Below, piece after piece: positions 30,523 through 38,607 of a stretch of 41,740 bases of DNA. This DNA is from Lysobacter daejeonensis GH1-9 (GTDB lineage Bacteria; Pseudomonadota; Gammaproteobacteria; Xanthomonadales; Xanthomonadaceae). A model generated the notes under the pieces. That model saw nothing but the letters and a program-made list of their open reading frames with translations. It was not told the origin of the DNA and searched no databases. The translations under genes and the position numbers were made by a program. The stretch is from assembly GCF_000768355.1 (NCBI RefSeq), contig NZ_AVPU01000023.1, positions 1 to 41,740 on the forward strand. Direction: 5' to 3'. The number at the start of each line of letters is the position of its first letter. Positions within the stretch are counted from its first letter, which is position 1.

Positions 30523-31533
30523 ATGACCGACCTGCCCGTCATCGATCCCGCGCAGTTGCGCCTGTCCGTTGCCCCGATGATGGACTGGACGGATTCGCAC
30601 TGCCGCGTGTTCCACCGCCTGATCGCCCCGCACGCGCGGCTGTACAGCGAGATGGTGCACGCCAACGCGGTGATCCATGGTGACCGCGCGCGCCTGCTGG
30701 CAATGGACCCGGTGGAACACCCGGTCGCGCTGCAACTGGGCGGCAGCGAACCGGAACTGCTGGCGCAGGCCGCGCGCATCGGCGCCGAGACCGGCTTCGA
30801 CGAGATCAACCTCAACTGCGGTTGCCCGTCCGACCGCGTGCAGGCCGGCCGGTTCGGTGCCTGCCTCATGCGCGAGCCGGAGCTGGTGGCCGAGTCGGTC
30901 GCGGCCATGGTCGCGGCGTGCGCGACGCTGGACCGGCACGTCCCGGTGACGGTGAAGTGTCGCCTGGGCGTGGACGACGACCACGACTACGACCGCTTCC
31001 GCGCCTTCATCGACCGTATCGCCGACGCAGGCTGCGCCATGTTCATCGTGCACGCGCGCAATGCCTGGCTGCAGGGCCTGTCGCCGAAGGAAAACCGCGA
31101 GGTGCCACCGCTGCGCTACGACTGGGCCTACCGGCTCAAGCGCGAGCGGCCCGACCTGCAGATCATCGTCAACGGCGGCATCGCCGATGCCGACGAGGCC
31201 ACCGAACACCTGCAGCACACCGACGGCGCCATGCTCGGCCGCGCGGCGTACCACGACCCGTACCTGCTGCATCGGCTGGACGTGGCGTGGTTCGGCGGCG
31301 ATCTGCGCAGCCGTGCCGAGCTGCTGCGGGCGCTGCGCCCCTATGTCGAGGCGCAGCTGGCCCGCGGCGTGTTCCTCAAGCACATCACCCGCCACCTGCT
31401 GGGCTTGTTCGCGGGGGAACGCGGCGGCCGTGCGTTCCGGCAGATCCTCAGCGAAGGCGCGCACAAGCCGGGCGCGGACTGGTCGCTGGTGGAGCAGGCC
31501 ATCGCCGTCACCGAGTCATTCGCCCACGCCTAG
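30523..31533 (+). CDS. dusA: tRNA-dihydrouridine(20/20a) synthase DusA
   Basis: 336 aa flavoenzyme that reduces uridine in the tRNA D-loop using NADPH. The N-terminal TIM barrel begins LSVAPMMDWTDSHCRVFHRL (FMN site), with EINLNCGCPSDRVQAGRFGA carrying the catalytic cysteine (C101 in GCPS), VTVKCRLGVDD, MFIVHARNAWLQGLSPKENR and IIVNGGIAD. The C-terminal helical domain (GVFLKHITRHLLGLFAGERG) binds tRNA. Length and motifs are those of the DusA branch. The 50-bp gap to ctlX suggests possible read-through. Confidence 0.97.
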   Translation: MTDLPVIDPAQLRLSVAPMMDWTDSHCRVFHRLIAPHARLYSEMVHANAVIHGDRARLLAMDPVEHPVALQLGGSEPELLAQAARIGAETGFDEINLNCGCPSDRVQAGRFGACLMREPELVAESVAAMVAACATLDRHVPVTVKCRLGVDDDHDYDRFRAFIDRIADAGCAMFIVHARNAWLQGLSPKENREVPPLRYDWAYRLKRERPDLQIIVNGGIADADEATEHLQHTDGAMLGRAAYHDPYLLHRLDVAWFGGDLRSRAELLRALRPYVEAQLARGVFLKHITRHLLGLFAGERGGRAFRQILSEGAHKPGADWSLVEQAIAVTESFAHA

Positions 31534-31583
31534 CACACCCCGCCTCACCTGCAGCTCGCACCACGGCACGCACAGGACTGCCC

Positions 31584-32522
31584 ATGCTCACCCGCGACCC
31601 CGCCGCCTTCCTCGCCTTCGCCCGCGCCACCGCGCCCGATTTCGGGCCGGCCACCGCGCGCGCGGCATTCCTGGTCGCGCCCGATGGCTTCACCCTGGCC
31701 GAGCAGTCCGCGCAGGACAACCGCTACATGGCCGCCGCCGAGGCGTTCGACGCCGCGCGGGCCTCCGCGCAGCACCGCGACCTGCACCGCGCCTTCGCCG
31801 GCGTGCTGCCCACGGTGTGCTTTGCCGGCAACCCCGACACGCCCGACGCGCTGTTCCCCAACAACGTGTTCGCCACCGGCCGCCCGGATGCCGCCACCCA
31901 GCCGCACGGTGCGCCGCGCTACGTGGTCGGCCGCATGCGCCACGAAGTGCGCCAGCGCGAGGCCAATCGCCCCGACATCCGCGGCTTCTTCGCCACCATC
32001 GGCTATGACGAGGTCGACCTCTCCACCCAGCCGCACCCGGCCGAGCTGACCGGCGCGCTGGTCATCGACCGCGCCCGCGGCCTGGGCTTCGCCGGCCTGT
32101 CCGAACGCTGCGACGCCGAAGGCGCGCGCCTGATGCACGAGGCGCTGGGCCTGCGCGCCACCCTGCTGTTCGACCTGGCCGAAGGCGAGTACCACACCAA
32201 CGTGGTGCTGGCGTTGCTGGCCGGCCGCGCGGCGGTGATCTGCCCCAAGGGCTTCGCCGACCCCGCGGCGGTGGACGCCATTGCCGCCCTTTACGCCCCG
32301 CACGCGGTGCCATGCACCCCGGAGGAGCATGCGGCCTTCGTCGGCAACTGCATCGCCCTGACCCCGGACAAAGTCTGGATGAGCGCCAACGCCGGCCGCG
32401 CCCTGGCCCCGGCGCACCGCGCCCGGCTGGCGGCTGCCGGCTTCGAGGTGGGCACGGTCGAGCTGGACGCCATCGAGGCAGGCGGCGGCTCGCTGCGCTG
32501 CTGCGTGGGCGAAATATTCTGA
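31584..32522 (+). CDS. ctlX: CtlX-type arginine deiminase-superfamily hydrolase
   Basis: 312 aa. Guanidine-modifying superfamily fold with FPNNVFATGR, the catalytic His in EGEYHTNVVLALLAG (H204) and the C-terminal GGGSLRCCVGE carrying the nucleophile Cys (C306, or C307). It resembles the 'citrulline utilisation hydrolase' CtlX/arginine deiminase-related group of bacteria, acting on citrulline- or arginine-like substrates in the cytoplasm. The doubled Cys at the active site is unusual (most have a single Cys followed by a small residue). A short hairpin at 32543-32557 (TGGCGC-CGG-GCGCCA) follows the stop. Confidence 0.88.
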   Translation: MLTRDPAAFLAFARATAPDFGPATARAAFLVAPDGFTLAEQSAQDNRYMAAAEAFDAARASAQHRDLHRAFAGVLPTVCFAGNPDTPDALFPNNVFATGRPDAATQPHGAPRYVVGRMRHEVRQREANRPDIRGFFATIGYDEVDLSTQPHPAELTGALVIDRARGLGFAGLSERCDAEGARLMHEALGLRATLLFDLAEGEYHTNVVLALLAGRAAVICPKGFADPAAVDAIAALYAPHAVPCTPEEHAAFVGNCIALTPDKVWMSANAGRALAPAHRARLAAAGFEVGTVELDAIEAGGGSLRCCVGEIF

Positions 32523-32598
32523 ATCTGGTGGGCGGTGGGGACTGGCGCCGGGCGCCAACGCAGGTCATCCTGAATGGAGGCCAGCGCGTGAAGGAAAA

Positions 32599-32615
32599 GT
32601 TCAGACCGGATTCAC
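32599..32615 (+). promoter_or_regulatory. TTCA direct repeat, possible PhoP site
   Basis: TTCA occurs at 32600 and 32611 within GTTCAGACCGGATTCAC, an 11-bp period typical of OmpR-family regulator half-sites. It lies 77 bp before the small PepSY-like gene and about 540 bp before phoP. It may be the autoregulatory site of the operon. Confidence 0.3.
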
Positions 32616-32691
32616 CGCCTCGTTCCAAGAATGGCGTCAACCCGGTCGATCCGGACCTTCGCCTCACCTGCCAACAGGTTCTGGGAGTGCC

Positions 32692-33078
32692 ATGACCCGC
32701 CCCGCCGTCCGCCTTGCCTCGATCGCCGTGTCCTTCGCCGCCCTGGTGGGTGCGGGCGACGCCATGGCGCAGCTGCGCGGCGTGCTGCCCGAGCGTGTGC
32801 CCGTGGCGCAGGACATGGGCCGTGGCCCCGAGCGCGACGACGACCGCCGCCCGCAGCGCGACCATGACCGCCGCGGGGGCAATGCCGCGTTGGCCGAAGC
32901 AGTGCGCCGTGTGGAGCGCCGCACCGGCGGCCAGGTGCTCAGCGCCGAGCGCGTGCCGTACGATGGCCGCGACGTCAGCCGGGTCAAGGTCGTCGATTCC
33001 AGCGGTCGCGTTCGCGTGTACATGGAAGACCAACCCGGGCGTGGCCCCGACCCGCGTACACGTGGCGACGACGACTGA
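32692..33078 (+). CDS. Small secreted PepSY-like protein before phoP
   Basis: 128 aa from ATG 32692 (GGGAG 5 nt upstream). A signal peptide (RLASIAVSFAALVGAGDAMA) is followed by an Arg/Asp-rich, disordered segment (ERDDDRRPQRDHDRR) and a C-terminal PepSY-like domain: ALAEAVRRVERRTGGQVLSA, then VKVVDSSGRVRVYME. PepSY domains inhibit proteases or modulate sensors in the periplasm. Its place 79 bp before phoP suggests a PhoQ-modulating protein, as often seen in Lysobacter and Xanthomonas. This link is inferred from position. Confidence 0.8.
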   Translation: MTRPAVRLASIAVSFAALVGAGDAMAQLRGVLPERVPVAQDMGRGPERDDDRRPQRDHDRRGGNAALAEAVRRVERRTGGQVLSAERVPYDGRDVSRVKVVDSSGRVRVYMEDQPGRGPDPRTRGDDD

Positions 33079-33157
33079 CGCCGCACAGTAGCGCTTTGGC
33101 AGGGATCGGCACATCACGCCGGACCGCCGCAACCGACAGCCGGAAACAGGAGTTCCC

Positions 33158-33841
33158 ATGCGCATTTTGCTGGTCGAAGACGAAGCCCCGCTCCGCGAAA
33201 CCCTGGCCGCGCGCCTGAAGCGCGAAGGCTTCGCGGTGGACGCGGCCCAGGATGGCGAGGAAGGCCTGTACATGGGCCGCGAGGTGCCCTTCGACCTCGG
33301 CATCATCGACCTCGGCCTGCCCAAGATGTCGGGCATGGAGCTGATCCAGGCCTTGCGCGCCGAGGGCAAGAAGTTCCCGGTGCTGATCCTCACCGCCCGC
33401 TCCAGCTGGCAGGACAAGGTCGAAGGCCTCAAGCAGGGCGCCGACGACTACCTGGTCAAGCCGTTCCACGTCGAGGAGCTGCTGGCGCGCATCAACGCGC
33501 TGGTGCGCCGCGCGGCGGGCTGGAGCAAGCCGACGCTGGAATGTGGCCCGGTGGTGCTGGACCTGGCCGCGCAGACGGTCACCGTCAGCGGCGCCAACGT
33601 CGACCTCACCAGCTACGAGTACAAGGTGCTCGAGTACCTGATGATGCACGCCGGTGAGCTGGTCTCGAAGGCCGACCTGACCGAGCACATCTACCAGCAG
33701 GACTTCGACCGCGACTCCAACGTGCTGGAGGTCTTCATCGGCCGCCTGCGCAAGAAGCTGGACGCGGACGGCAACATGAAGCCGATCGAGACCGTGCGCG
33801 GCCGCGGCTACCGATTCGCGATTCCGCGATCGGGTGACTGA
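33158..33841 (+). CDS. phoP: Response regulator PhoP
   Basis: 227 aa OmpR-family regulator. The receiver domain (1-118) has E7/D8, phospho-acceptor D51 in IIDLGLPKMSG, T79 (LILTARS) and K101 (YLVKPFH). The DNA-binding winged helix (about 130-225) is recognised by LTSYEYKVLEYLMMHAGELV, the recognition helix DSNVLEVFIGRLRKKLDADG and the wing ETVRGRGYRFAIP. In Gram-negatives PhoP answers to low Mg, antimicrobial peptides or acid and controls envelope and virulence genes. The kinase follows 27-75 bp downstream, depending on its start. The upstream gene codes for a PepSY-type protein. Confidence 0.95.
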   Translation: MRILLVEDEAPLRETLAARLKREGFAVDAAQDGEEGLYMGREVPFDLGIIDLGLPKMSGMELIQALRAEGKKFPVLILTARSSWQDKVEGLKQGADDYLVKPFHVEELLARINALVRRAAGWSKPTLECGPVVLDLAAQTVTVSGANVDLTSYEYKVLEYLMMHAGELVSKADLTEHIYQQDFDRDSNVLEVFIGRLRKKLDADGNMKPIETVRGRGYRFAIPRSGD

Positions 33842-33915
33842 CGCCGGCCCCCGGCCGCGCCGTACCATTGGCGACGGCCAAGCCGGTCGGGGATGAGGGG
33901 TTCTGGGGGTACGGA

Positions 33916-35310
33916 TTGAGCTGGAGGCAACCGCTATCCCTGCAGGCGCGCCAGGTGCTGGTGGCCAGTCTTGGACTGGTCGCCTTTCTGGCGTTGGCCG
34001 GCTACGCACTGGATCGCGCCTTCCTCGAAACCGCCAAGGGCAACCTGCGCGAGCGCATGCGCAGCTACGCGCTGGCCTTCGCCGACAGCGACTTCGCCCG
34101 CGACGGCACCTTCATCCCGCCGTATGACCTGCCCGACCCGCGCTTCGAACGCCCGGGCAGTGGCCTGTATGCCGAAGTGGTATTTCCCAACGGCCACTGG
34201 GATTCGCCGTCCTCGATCGGCCCGCTGCTGCCCGAGGGGCGCGTGCTCAAGGCGCAGGAGGAAGTGTTCGAAGGCCCGCTGCCGATCACCGAGATCAGCG
34301 GCGCCAAAGGCGAGGCCTACCGCTACGGCCGCGGCCTGATCTGGAGCCTGGAGGGCGGCAAGACGGCCGAGTTCGCCTACACCGTGTACATCTTCGAGGA
34401 CACCACCGCGCTCAGCCGCCAGGTGGAGGTGTTCCGCCAGGAGTTGTGGCGCTACCTCGGTGGCGCCGGGATCATCCTGCTGCTGTTGCAGACGGTGATC
34501 CTGCGCTGGAGCCTGCTGCCGCTGCGCCGCGTGATCCACGAGCTCAAGCGCGTGCAGCGCGGTGCCGCCTCGCGCATGAGCGAGCGCCATCCGCGCGAAC
34601 TGGAACCGCTGGCCGAGAGCATCAACGCCTTCATCGAGAGCGAGCGCGAGAACCTCGACCGCCAGCGCAACACGCTGGCCGACCTTGCCCACAGCCTGAA
34701 GACGCCGCTGGCCGTGCTGCGCGCGCGCGTGGACAGCGATGCCAGCGAGGCCGAATTGCGCGAGGAAGTGATCACCCAGGTCGGGCGGATGAGCGACCTG
34801 GTGTCGTACCAGCTGTCGCGCGCGGCGCGCTCGGGCCACGCGTTGTTCGCCGCGCCCATCGCCATCGAGCCGCATGCCGAACAGATCGTGCGCGGGCTGG
34901 AAAAGGTGTACACGGCCAAGGGCGTGCTGTGCGAGTTCGACCTGGCCGACGGCGTGCAGTTCTACGGCGAGCCGGGCGACCTGCAGGAGCTGCTGGGCAA
35001 CCTGCTGGAGAACGCGTTCAAGTGGGCGCGCTCGCGCGTGCTGCTGACCGTGCACGTCGGCGAGACTGCGGCCGGTCGACGCCCGGGCCTGGTGATTGCG
35101 GTGGACGACGATGGTCCGGGCATCCCGGAAGACAAGGTGGCACTGGTGCTGCAGCGCGGCGTGCGCGGTGACGAGCGCGTGCAGGGGCATGGCATCGGCC
35201 TGTCGATCGTGCAGGACCTGGTGAAGGGCTATCGCGGCACGTTGGACGTGCGCCGGTCCGAGGAGTTGGGCGGGGCGCGGTTCGAGGTGGTGTTGCCGCC
35301 GGGGTTGTAG
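33916..35310 (+). CDS. phoQ: Sensor histidine kinase PhoQ
   Basis: 464 aa from TTG 33916 (MSWRQPLSLQARQVLVA), preferred since GGGGG lies 7 nt before it; TTG 33868 would give 480 aa but lacks such a site. Two membrane helices (about 12-32 and 180-200) flank a periplasmic sensor domain (about 33-178, with SDFARDGTFIPPYDLPDPRF and TAEFAYTVYIFEDT). A HAMP-like linker (LPLRRVIHELKRVQRGAASR) leads to the phospho-His in LADLAHSLKTPLAVLRARVD and the HATPase (LLENAFKWAR, DDDGPGIPEDKV, GHGIGLSIVQDLV). It phosphorylates PhoP. The sensor is of the PhoQ type rather than a simple extracellular loop. Confidence 0.93.
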   Translation: MSWRQPLSLQARQVLVASLGLVAFLALAGYALDRAFLETAKGNLRERMRSYALAFADSDFARDGTFIPPYDLPDPRFERPGSGLYAEVVFPNGHWDSPSSIGPLLPEGRVLKAQEEVFEGPLPITEISGAKGEAYRYGRGLIWSLEGGKTAEFAYTVYIFEDTTALSRQVEVFRQELWRYLGGAGIILLLLQTVILRWSLLPLRRVIHELKRVQRGAASRMSERHPRELEPLAESINAFIESERENLDRQRNTLADLAHSLKTPLAVLRARVDSDASEAELREEVITQVGRMSDLVSYQLSRAARSGHALFAAPIAIEPHAEQIVRGLEKVYTAKGVLCEFDLADGVQFYGEPGDLQELLGNLLENAFKWARSRVLLTVHVGETAAGRRPGLVIAVDDDGPGIPEDKVALVLQRGVRGDERVQGHGIGLSIVQDLVKGYRGTLDVRRSEELGGARFEVVLPPGL

Positions 35311-35326
35311 GTAAACGTTGTCGGAC

Positions 35327-35439
35327 GGAGCGTGGCGGCATGCGTGCTGCTACAGCGCTCCGTCGCGGCATCCTGCCGCGAGTCGCGCCGCGGGCCATCC
35401 ATGGCCCGCTTTTCCGCAGCACGCATGCCACCACGCTCC
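35327..35439. repeat. Nested inverted-repeat element, about 113 bp
   Basis: Outer arms (35327-35350 and 35416-35439) are inverted copies matching at 23 of 24 positions. Inside lie two further hairpins: TCGCGGCA-TCC-TGCCGCGA (35363-35381) and GCGGGCC-ATCCAT-GGCCCGC (35390-35409). The whole can fold as a three-way junction. It lies between phoQ and mtfA, which converge, so it may serve as a terminator. Its design also fits a REP-type or other dispersed palindromic element. Only this copy was found in the window. Confidence 0.75.
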
Positions 35440-35559
35440 TTTACATGCGTGGCTAGCCGGGTGAGGGGAGAGCAGCAGCAATTGCGGAGCCCGTGCGTGC
35501 GCTGGCGGCAAAATTCCCTGTAGGTGCCCAAGGCACCTGTCGCCTTCGCAGCAGGCTGC

Positions 35560-36309
35560 TCAAGCGAATGGCGGATGGCCGTAGAAGCGGGTCATATGTT
35601 CCGCCACCGCGGGCATCGCGGTGCGCAGCGTGGCCGGGTCGCTGAAGTGGTATTCGGTCAGCACCGCGAAGAACTCGTCGGGCGCTTCGGCGGCATACGG
35701 ATCGATCGCGGTTTCGCGGCCGGCGTCCACTTCGACGCAGAAGGCGTCGTAGGCGGACTGGAAATCGCGGGCCCATTCGCGCTGCCATTCGCGGGGCAGG
35801 GCAGGCGTGCCGTCGAGCACGCCATCGAGAACGTCGAGCTTGTGCGCGATCTCGTGCACGGCCACGCAGTAGCCGGCGCGCGGGTCTTCGCAGTCGGCCA
35901 GGATGTCGGCCCACGACAGGATCACCGGGCCGGCGTCCCAGGCTTCGCCGATCAGTTCGTCGTCCCATTCGTGCATCACCCCGGCGGCATCGACATGGCT
36001 GCGATTCACGCGGAAGGCGTCGGGGTACACGATCAGCTGCGACCAGCCATGCAGGCCCTCCGCGCCGAATTCCAGCAGCGGCAGGCAGCACAGCGCCGCG
36101 AGCATGCAGCGCTGGCGTTCGTCCAGCGTCAGGCCATCGACCGGGGTGATGGTCTTTTCGTGCAGGAAGCGCGCTGCCAGCGTGGCAAGTGAGGCCTGAC
36201 GGGCGACGGGCAGGGCGTGCACCCACGGCAGGGCGTCGGCAGTGGCCTGCCACAGGTCGTCGGGGATGGGCGCGGGGCCGCCGCGGAGGCGGCGCAGGAA
36301 ACCGATCAC
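35560..36309 (-). CDS. mtfA: MtfA zinc peptidase (M90 family)
   Basis: 249 aa. The zinc site HEIAHKLD gives H152, E153 and H156, with the expected third ligand E212 in PDEFFAVLTEYHF. Other family marks are GWSQLIVYPDAFR, ILSWADILADCEDPRAGYC and the N-terminal IPDDLWQATADALPWV. MtfA is a cytoplasmic metallopeptidase that binds the repressor Mlc in E. coli, affecting sugar uptake; here no Mlc is visible and the substrate is unknown. Length matches the family (about 265 in E. coli). Converges with phoQ across the palindromic element. Confidence 0.95.
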   Translation of the reverse strand: MIGFLRRLRGGPAPIPDDLWQATADALPWVHALPVARQASLATLAARFLHEKTITPVDGLTLDERQRCMLAALCCLPLLEFGAEGLHGWSQLIVYPDAFRVNRSHVDAAGVMHEWDDELIGEAWDAGPVILSWADILADCEDPRAGYCVAVHEIAHKLDVLDGVLDGTPALPREWQREWARDFQSAYDAFCVEVDAGRETAIDPYAAEAPDEFFAVLTEYHFSDPATLRTAMPAVAEHMTRFYGHPPFA

Positions 36310-36351
36310 GAGGCTAAGGGGTTGCGAATGCCGGAACCGCCGGTTGCTCCG

Positions 36352-36600
36352 TCAGCGGAACATGCCCGGCAGGAAACTGTGCCAACGCGGCGACTGCATC
36401 CGCGTGGGGGCATCGCCGTGCACGCTGGGGCGCGGCTTGGCCGGCTTGGTCGTCGACGGGTAGCGCTGTGCCTCGGTCTGGGGCGTGCGCTCGTCGTCCT
36501 GGCTGCTGCAGGCGCCGTTGGCATCCGCATGCTTGACGTCGCGCGCGGCGACCGTTGCGCTGGCCAGGACAAGCAGCATTAGCAAGCTGGTACGGAGCAT
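36352..36600 (-). CDS. Small secreted protein with RWHSFLPGMFR end
   Basis: 82 aa. A signal peptide (MLRTSLLMLLVLASATVAA) is followed by a polar, disordered region rich in Gln, Thr, Lys and Pro (SQDDERTPQTEAQRYPST) and the C-terminal SPRWHSFLPGMFR. Codon use is that of real genes of the region and the N-terminus is a convincing signal. Such small proteins with the same C-terminal motif are known in xanthomonads; function unknown. It stands upstream of, and divergent from, the DAK2-DegV gene. Confidence 0.65.
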   Translation of the reverse strand: MLRTSLLMLLVLASATVAARDVKHADANGACSSQDDERTPQTEAQRYPSTTKPAKPRPSVHGDAPTRMQSPRWHSFLPGMFR

Positions 36601-36733
36601 GCGGTCGGCCTCGGCCGGCGGGAGGAGGGGGTAGCCGGCCGACTATAGCGTGAAATCCGCCGGGGCGTCGGTGCGCCTGCAATTGCTGCGGCGCGACATG
36701 GTTCAGGCGCGCGCCTGCCGCACACTTCGCACC

Positions 36734-38572
36734 ATGCCCGCACCATCCTTGGCCGTACGGCCGTCCGAAACCGAACTCCTCACCGCCCCCGCATTGCGCC
36801 GCGCCCTGATTGCCGGGGCCCGCCGGGTCATTGCCGACCGCGACCAGCTCAACCGCATCAACGTGTTCCCGGTGGCCGACGGCGACACCGGCAACAACCT
36901 GGCGCAGACGCTGGGCAGCCTGCTGAATGGCGCGCTGCGCCGCCGCAGCCGCCACGTGGGCGAATTGCTGCAGCGCATCGGCAACGATGCCATCGACGGT
37001 GCGCGCGGCAACTCCGGGGCGATCCTCGCGCAGTTCTTCTTCGGCGCGGCCGAGCAGGCACGAGGGTGGGCGGCGATGGACGCGGTGGGGTTGGCGGCAG
37101 CGGCCCGGCGCGGTGCTGACAGCGCCCGCGCGGCGCTCGCGCATCCGGTGGAAGGCACCATCCTCAGCGTGATCGGCGCCTTCGCCGAAGCGCTGGAAGA
37201 GGCGGTACGCCGAGACGCGCAGCTGGCTCCTCGCGGTGGCTTCGCGGCCGCATTGGCTCGCGCACGGCAGGCCCTGGCCGACACGCCTCGGCAGATGGCG
37301 GCACTGCAGAAGGCCGGCGTGGTGGATGCCGGCGCCAAGGGCTTTGTCGACCTGCTCGAAGGCATGTCCGATTACCTGGAAGGCGGCCCACGCGCCGCGC
37401 GCGCGCTGACCGAGGCCGCGCACGAGGAAGCGCACGCCGGCTGCGGCGACGCGCATCCCGCGCACGATGCGGTGGACCCGGCGCGCCGCTGGTGCGGCGA
37501 GTGCCTGGTGCTCGGCACGGTCATCGACCGCGACGCCCTGCGCGGTGCACTGGAAGCCATCGGTGCCGATTCGCTGGTGCTGGCCGGCGGCGCGGCGCGC
37601 ATGCGGGTGCATGCGCACGTGGGGCGTCCGCAGGCGCTTTTCGACGCCTGCGCGGCCTTCGGCCAGGTCGAGGCGATGAAGGCCGACGACATGCTGCGGC
37701 AGCAGCACAGCAGCGACACGGCCCGACGGGTGGCGGTGATCACCGACAGCGCGGCGGATCTGCCCGAAGCGCTGGCCGAGCGCTACGACATCCACCTGGT
37801 ACCGGTACGGGTCAGCGTCGACGGCCGCGACTACCTCGACAAGGTCGGGCTGGCCACCGCCGATTTCTACCGGCGCATGGCCGTAGCGCGTGATGTGCCG
37901 CGCACCAGCCAGCCACCGCCGGGCGACTTCCGGCGACCGTTCGAGTTCCTGTTGGCCCATCACGAAGCGGTGCTGTACGTGGGGCTGTCTCGTGCAGTCT
38001 CCGGCACGCTGCAGTCGGCCGAGCAGGCGGCCACGCGTGTCGGCGAAGGCCGCGTGCACGTGTTGGACAGCGTCAACGCCGCTGGCGGGCAAGGCCTGCT
38101 GGCCTGGCGCGCGGCGGAACTGGCCGCGGCGGGCGGTGCGGTGGCCGACATCGTCGCCGAGCTGGAGCGCCTGCGTCCGCAGACCCTGACTTGGGCGATG
38201 GCGCGCGACATCCGCCACGCGGTGCGGGGCGGCCGCATCCCGACGTGGGCCGAACCCGTGGTGCGCCTCACCGGCTTGACCCCCGTGGCGCGCTTCCGCG
38301 ACGACGGCCGCTTGAAGGTGGCCGGGGGACTGCTGGCCCGCCAAGGCGCGCCGGAGGCCTTCGCGCGGTACGTGGCCCGGCGTCTGCCGGCAGGAACCCG
38401 CTGGCGTGCCATCGTCGGACACTGCGACGCGGCCGACGATGGTGCGCGCCTGCTGCAGGCCCTGCGCGAACGCGCCGACGTGGTCGAGGCGCATCTGGTG
38501 GAAACCGGACCGGCGATTGGCGCGCATGCCGGCCGCGGGGCGCTGGTGGTGTCGGTGCAGCCGGCGCCCTGA
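36734..38572 (+). CDS. DAK2-DegV fusion, fatty-acid kinase (FakA-FakB-like)
   Basis: 612 aa from ATG 36734, 7 bases after a weak -10-like CACACT. The N-terminal part (1-325) is a FakA-like kinase: DAK2 domain with the ATP-binding NRINVFPVADGDTGNNLAQT (41-60), DGARGNSGAILAQFFFG and VDAGAKGFVDLLEGM, and the middle domain with VHAHVGRPQALFDACAAFG. The C-terminal part (about 333-612) is a DegV/FakB fatty-acid binding domain: VAVITDSAADLPEALAERY, RTSQPPPGDFRRPFEFLL and VHVLDSVNAAGGQGLLAW. In Gram-positives the two are separate proteins that phosphorylate fatty acids. The fusion beside plsY supports the same route here. Confidence 0.9.
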   Translation: MPAPSLAVRPSETELLTAPALRRALIAGARRVIADRDQLNRINVFPVADGDTGNNLAQTLGSLLNGALRRRSRHVGELLQRIGNDAIDGARGNSGAILAQFFFGAAEQARGWAAMDAVGLAAAARRGADSARAALAHPVEGTILSVIGAFAEALEEAVRRDAQLAPRGGFAAALARARQALADTPRQMAALQKAGVVDAGAKGFVDLLEGMSDYLEGGPRAARALTEAAHEEAHAGCGDAHPAHDAVDPARRWCGECLVLGTVIDRDALRGALEAIGADSLVLAGGAARMRVHAHVGRPQALFDACAAFGQVEAMKADDMLRQQHSSDTARRVAVITDSAADLPEALAERYDIHLVPVRVSVDGRDYLDKVGLATADFYRRMAVARDVPRTSQPPPGDFRRPFEFLLAHHEAVLYVGLSRAVSGTLQSAEQAATRVGEGRVHVLDSVNAAGGQGLLAWRAAELAAAGGAVADIVAELERLRPQTLTWAMARDIRHAVRGGRIPTWAEPVVRLTGLTPVARFRDDGRLKVAGGLLARQGAPEAFARYVARRLPAGTRWRAIVGHCDAADDGARLLQALRERADVVEAHLVETGPAIGAHAGRGALVVSVQPAP

Positions 38573-38595
38573 CCGGATTCCGCGGCGCGCTCCCG

Positions 38596-38601
38596 CATAA
38601 T
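38596..38601 (+). promoter_or_regulatory. -10-like box of plsY
   Basis: CATAAT lies 6 bases before the plsY ATG (38608), in the 35-bp gap after the fusion gene, again without a Shine-Dalgarno sequence. It would allow separate, leaderless transcription of plsY. Confidence 0.5.
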
Positions 38602-38607
38602 CCACCC

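Noticed and set aside
30376-31464. Upstream extension of the copper-radical oxidase frame
   Set aside because: The added 363 codons are antisense to dusA and lack any family resemblance. The signal peptide begins exactly at ATG 30375.
30523-31533. dusA as an integration site for a mobile element
   Set aside because: Phage-like elements are known to insert at dusA 5' ends, but here no integrase or attachment-site repeat was seen beside it.
36314-38605. Open frame of 763 codons on the minus strand opposite the DAK2-DegV gene
   Set aside because: Composition is dominated by His, Arg, Gln and Ala with no motif. The plus strand has the full kinase and DegV domains.
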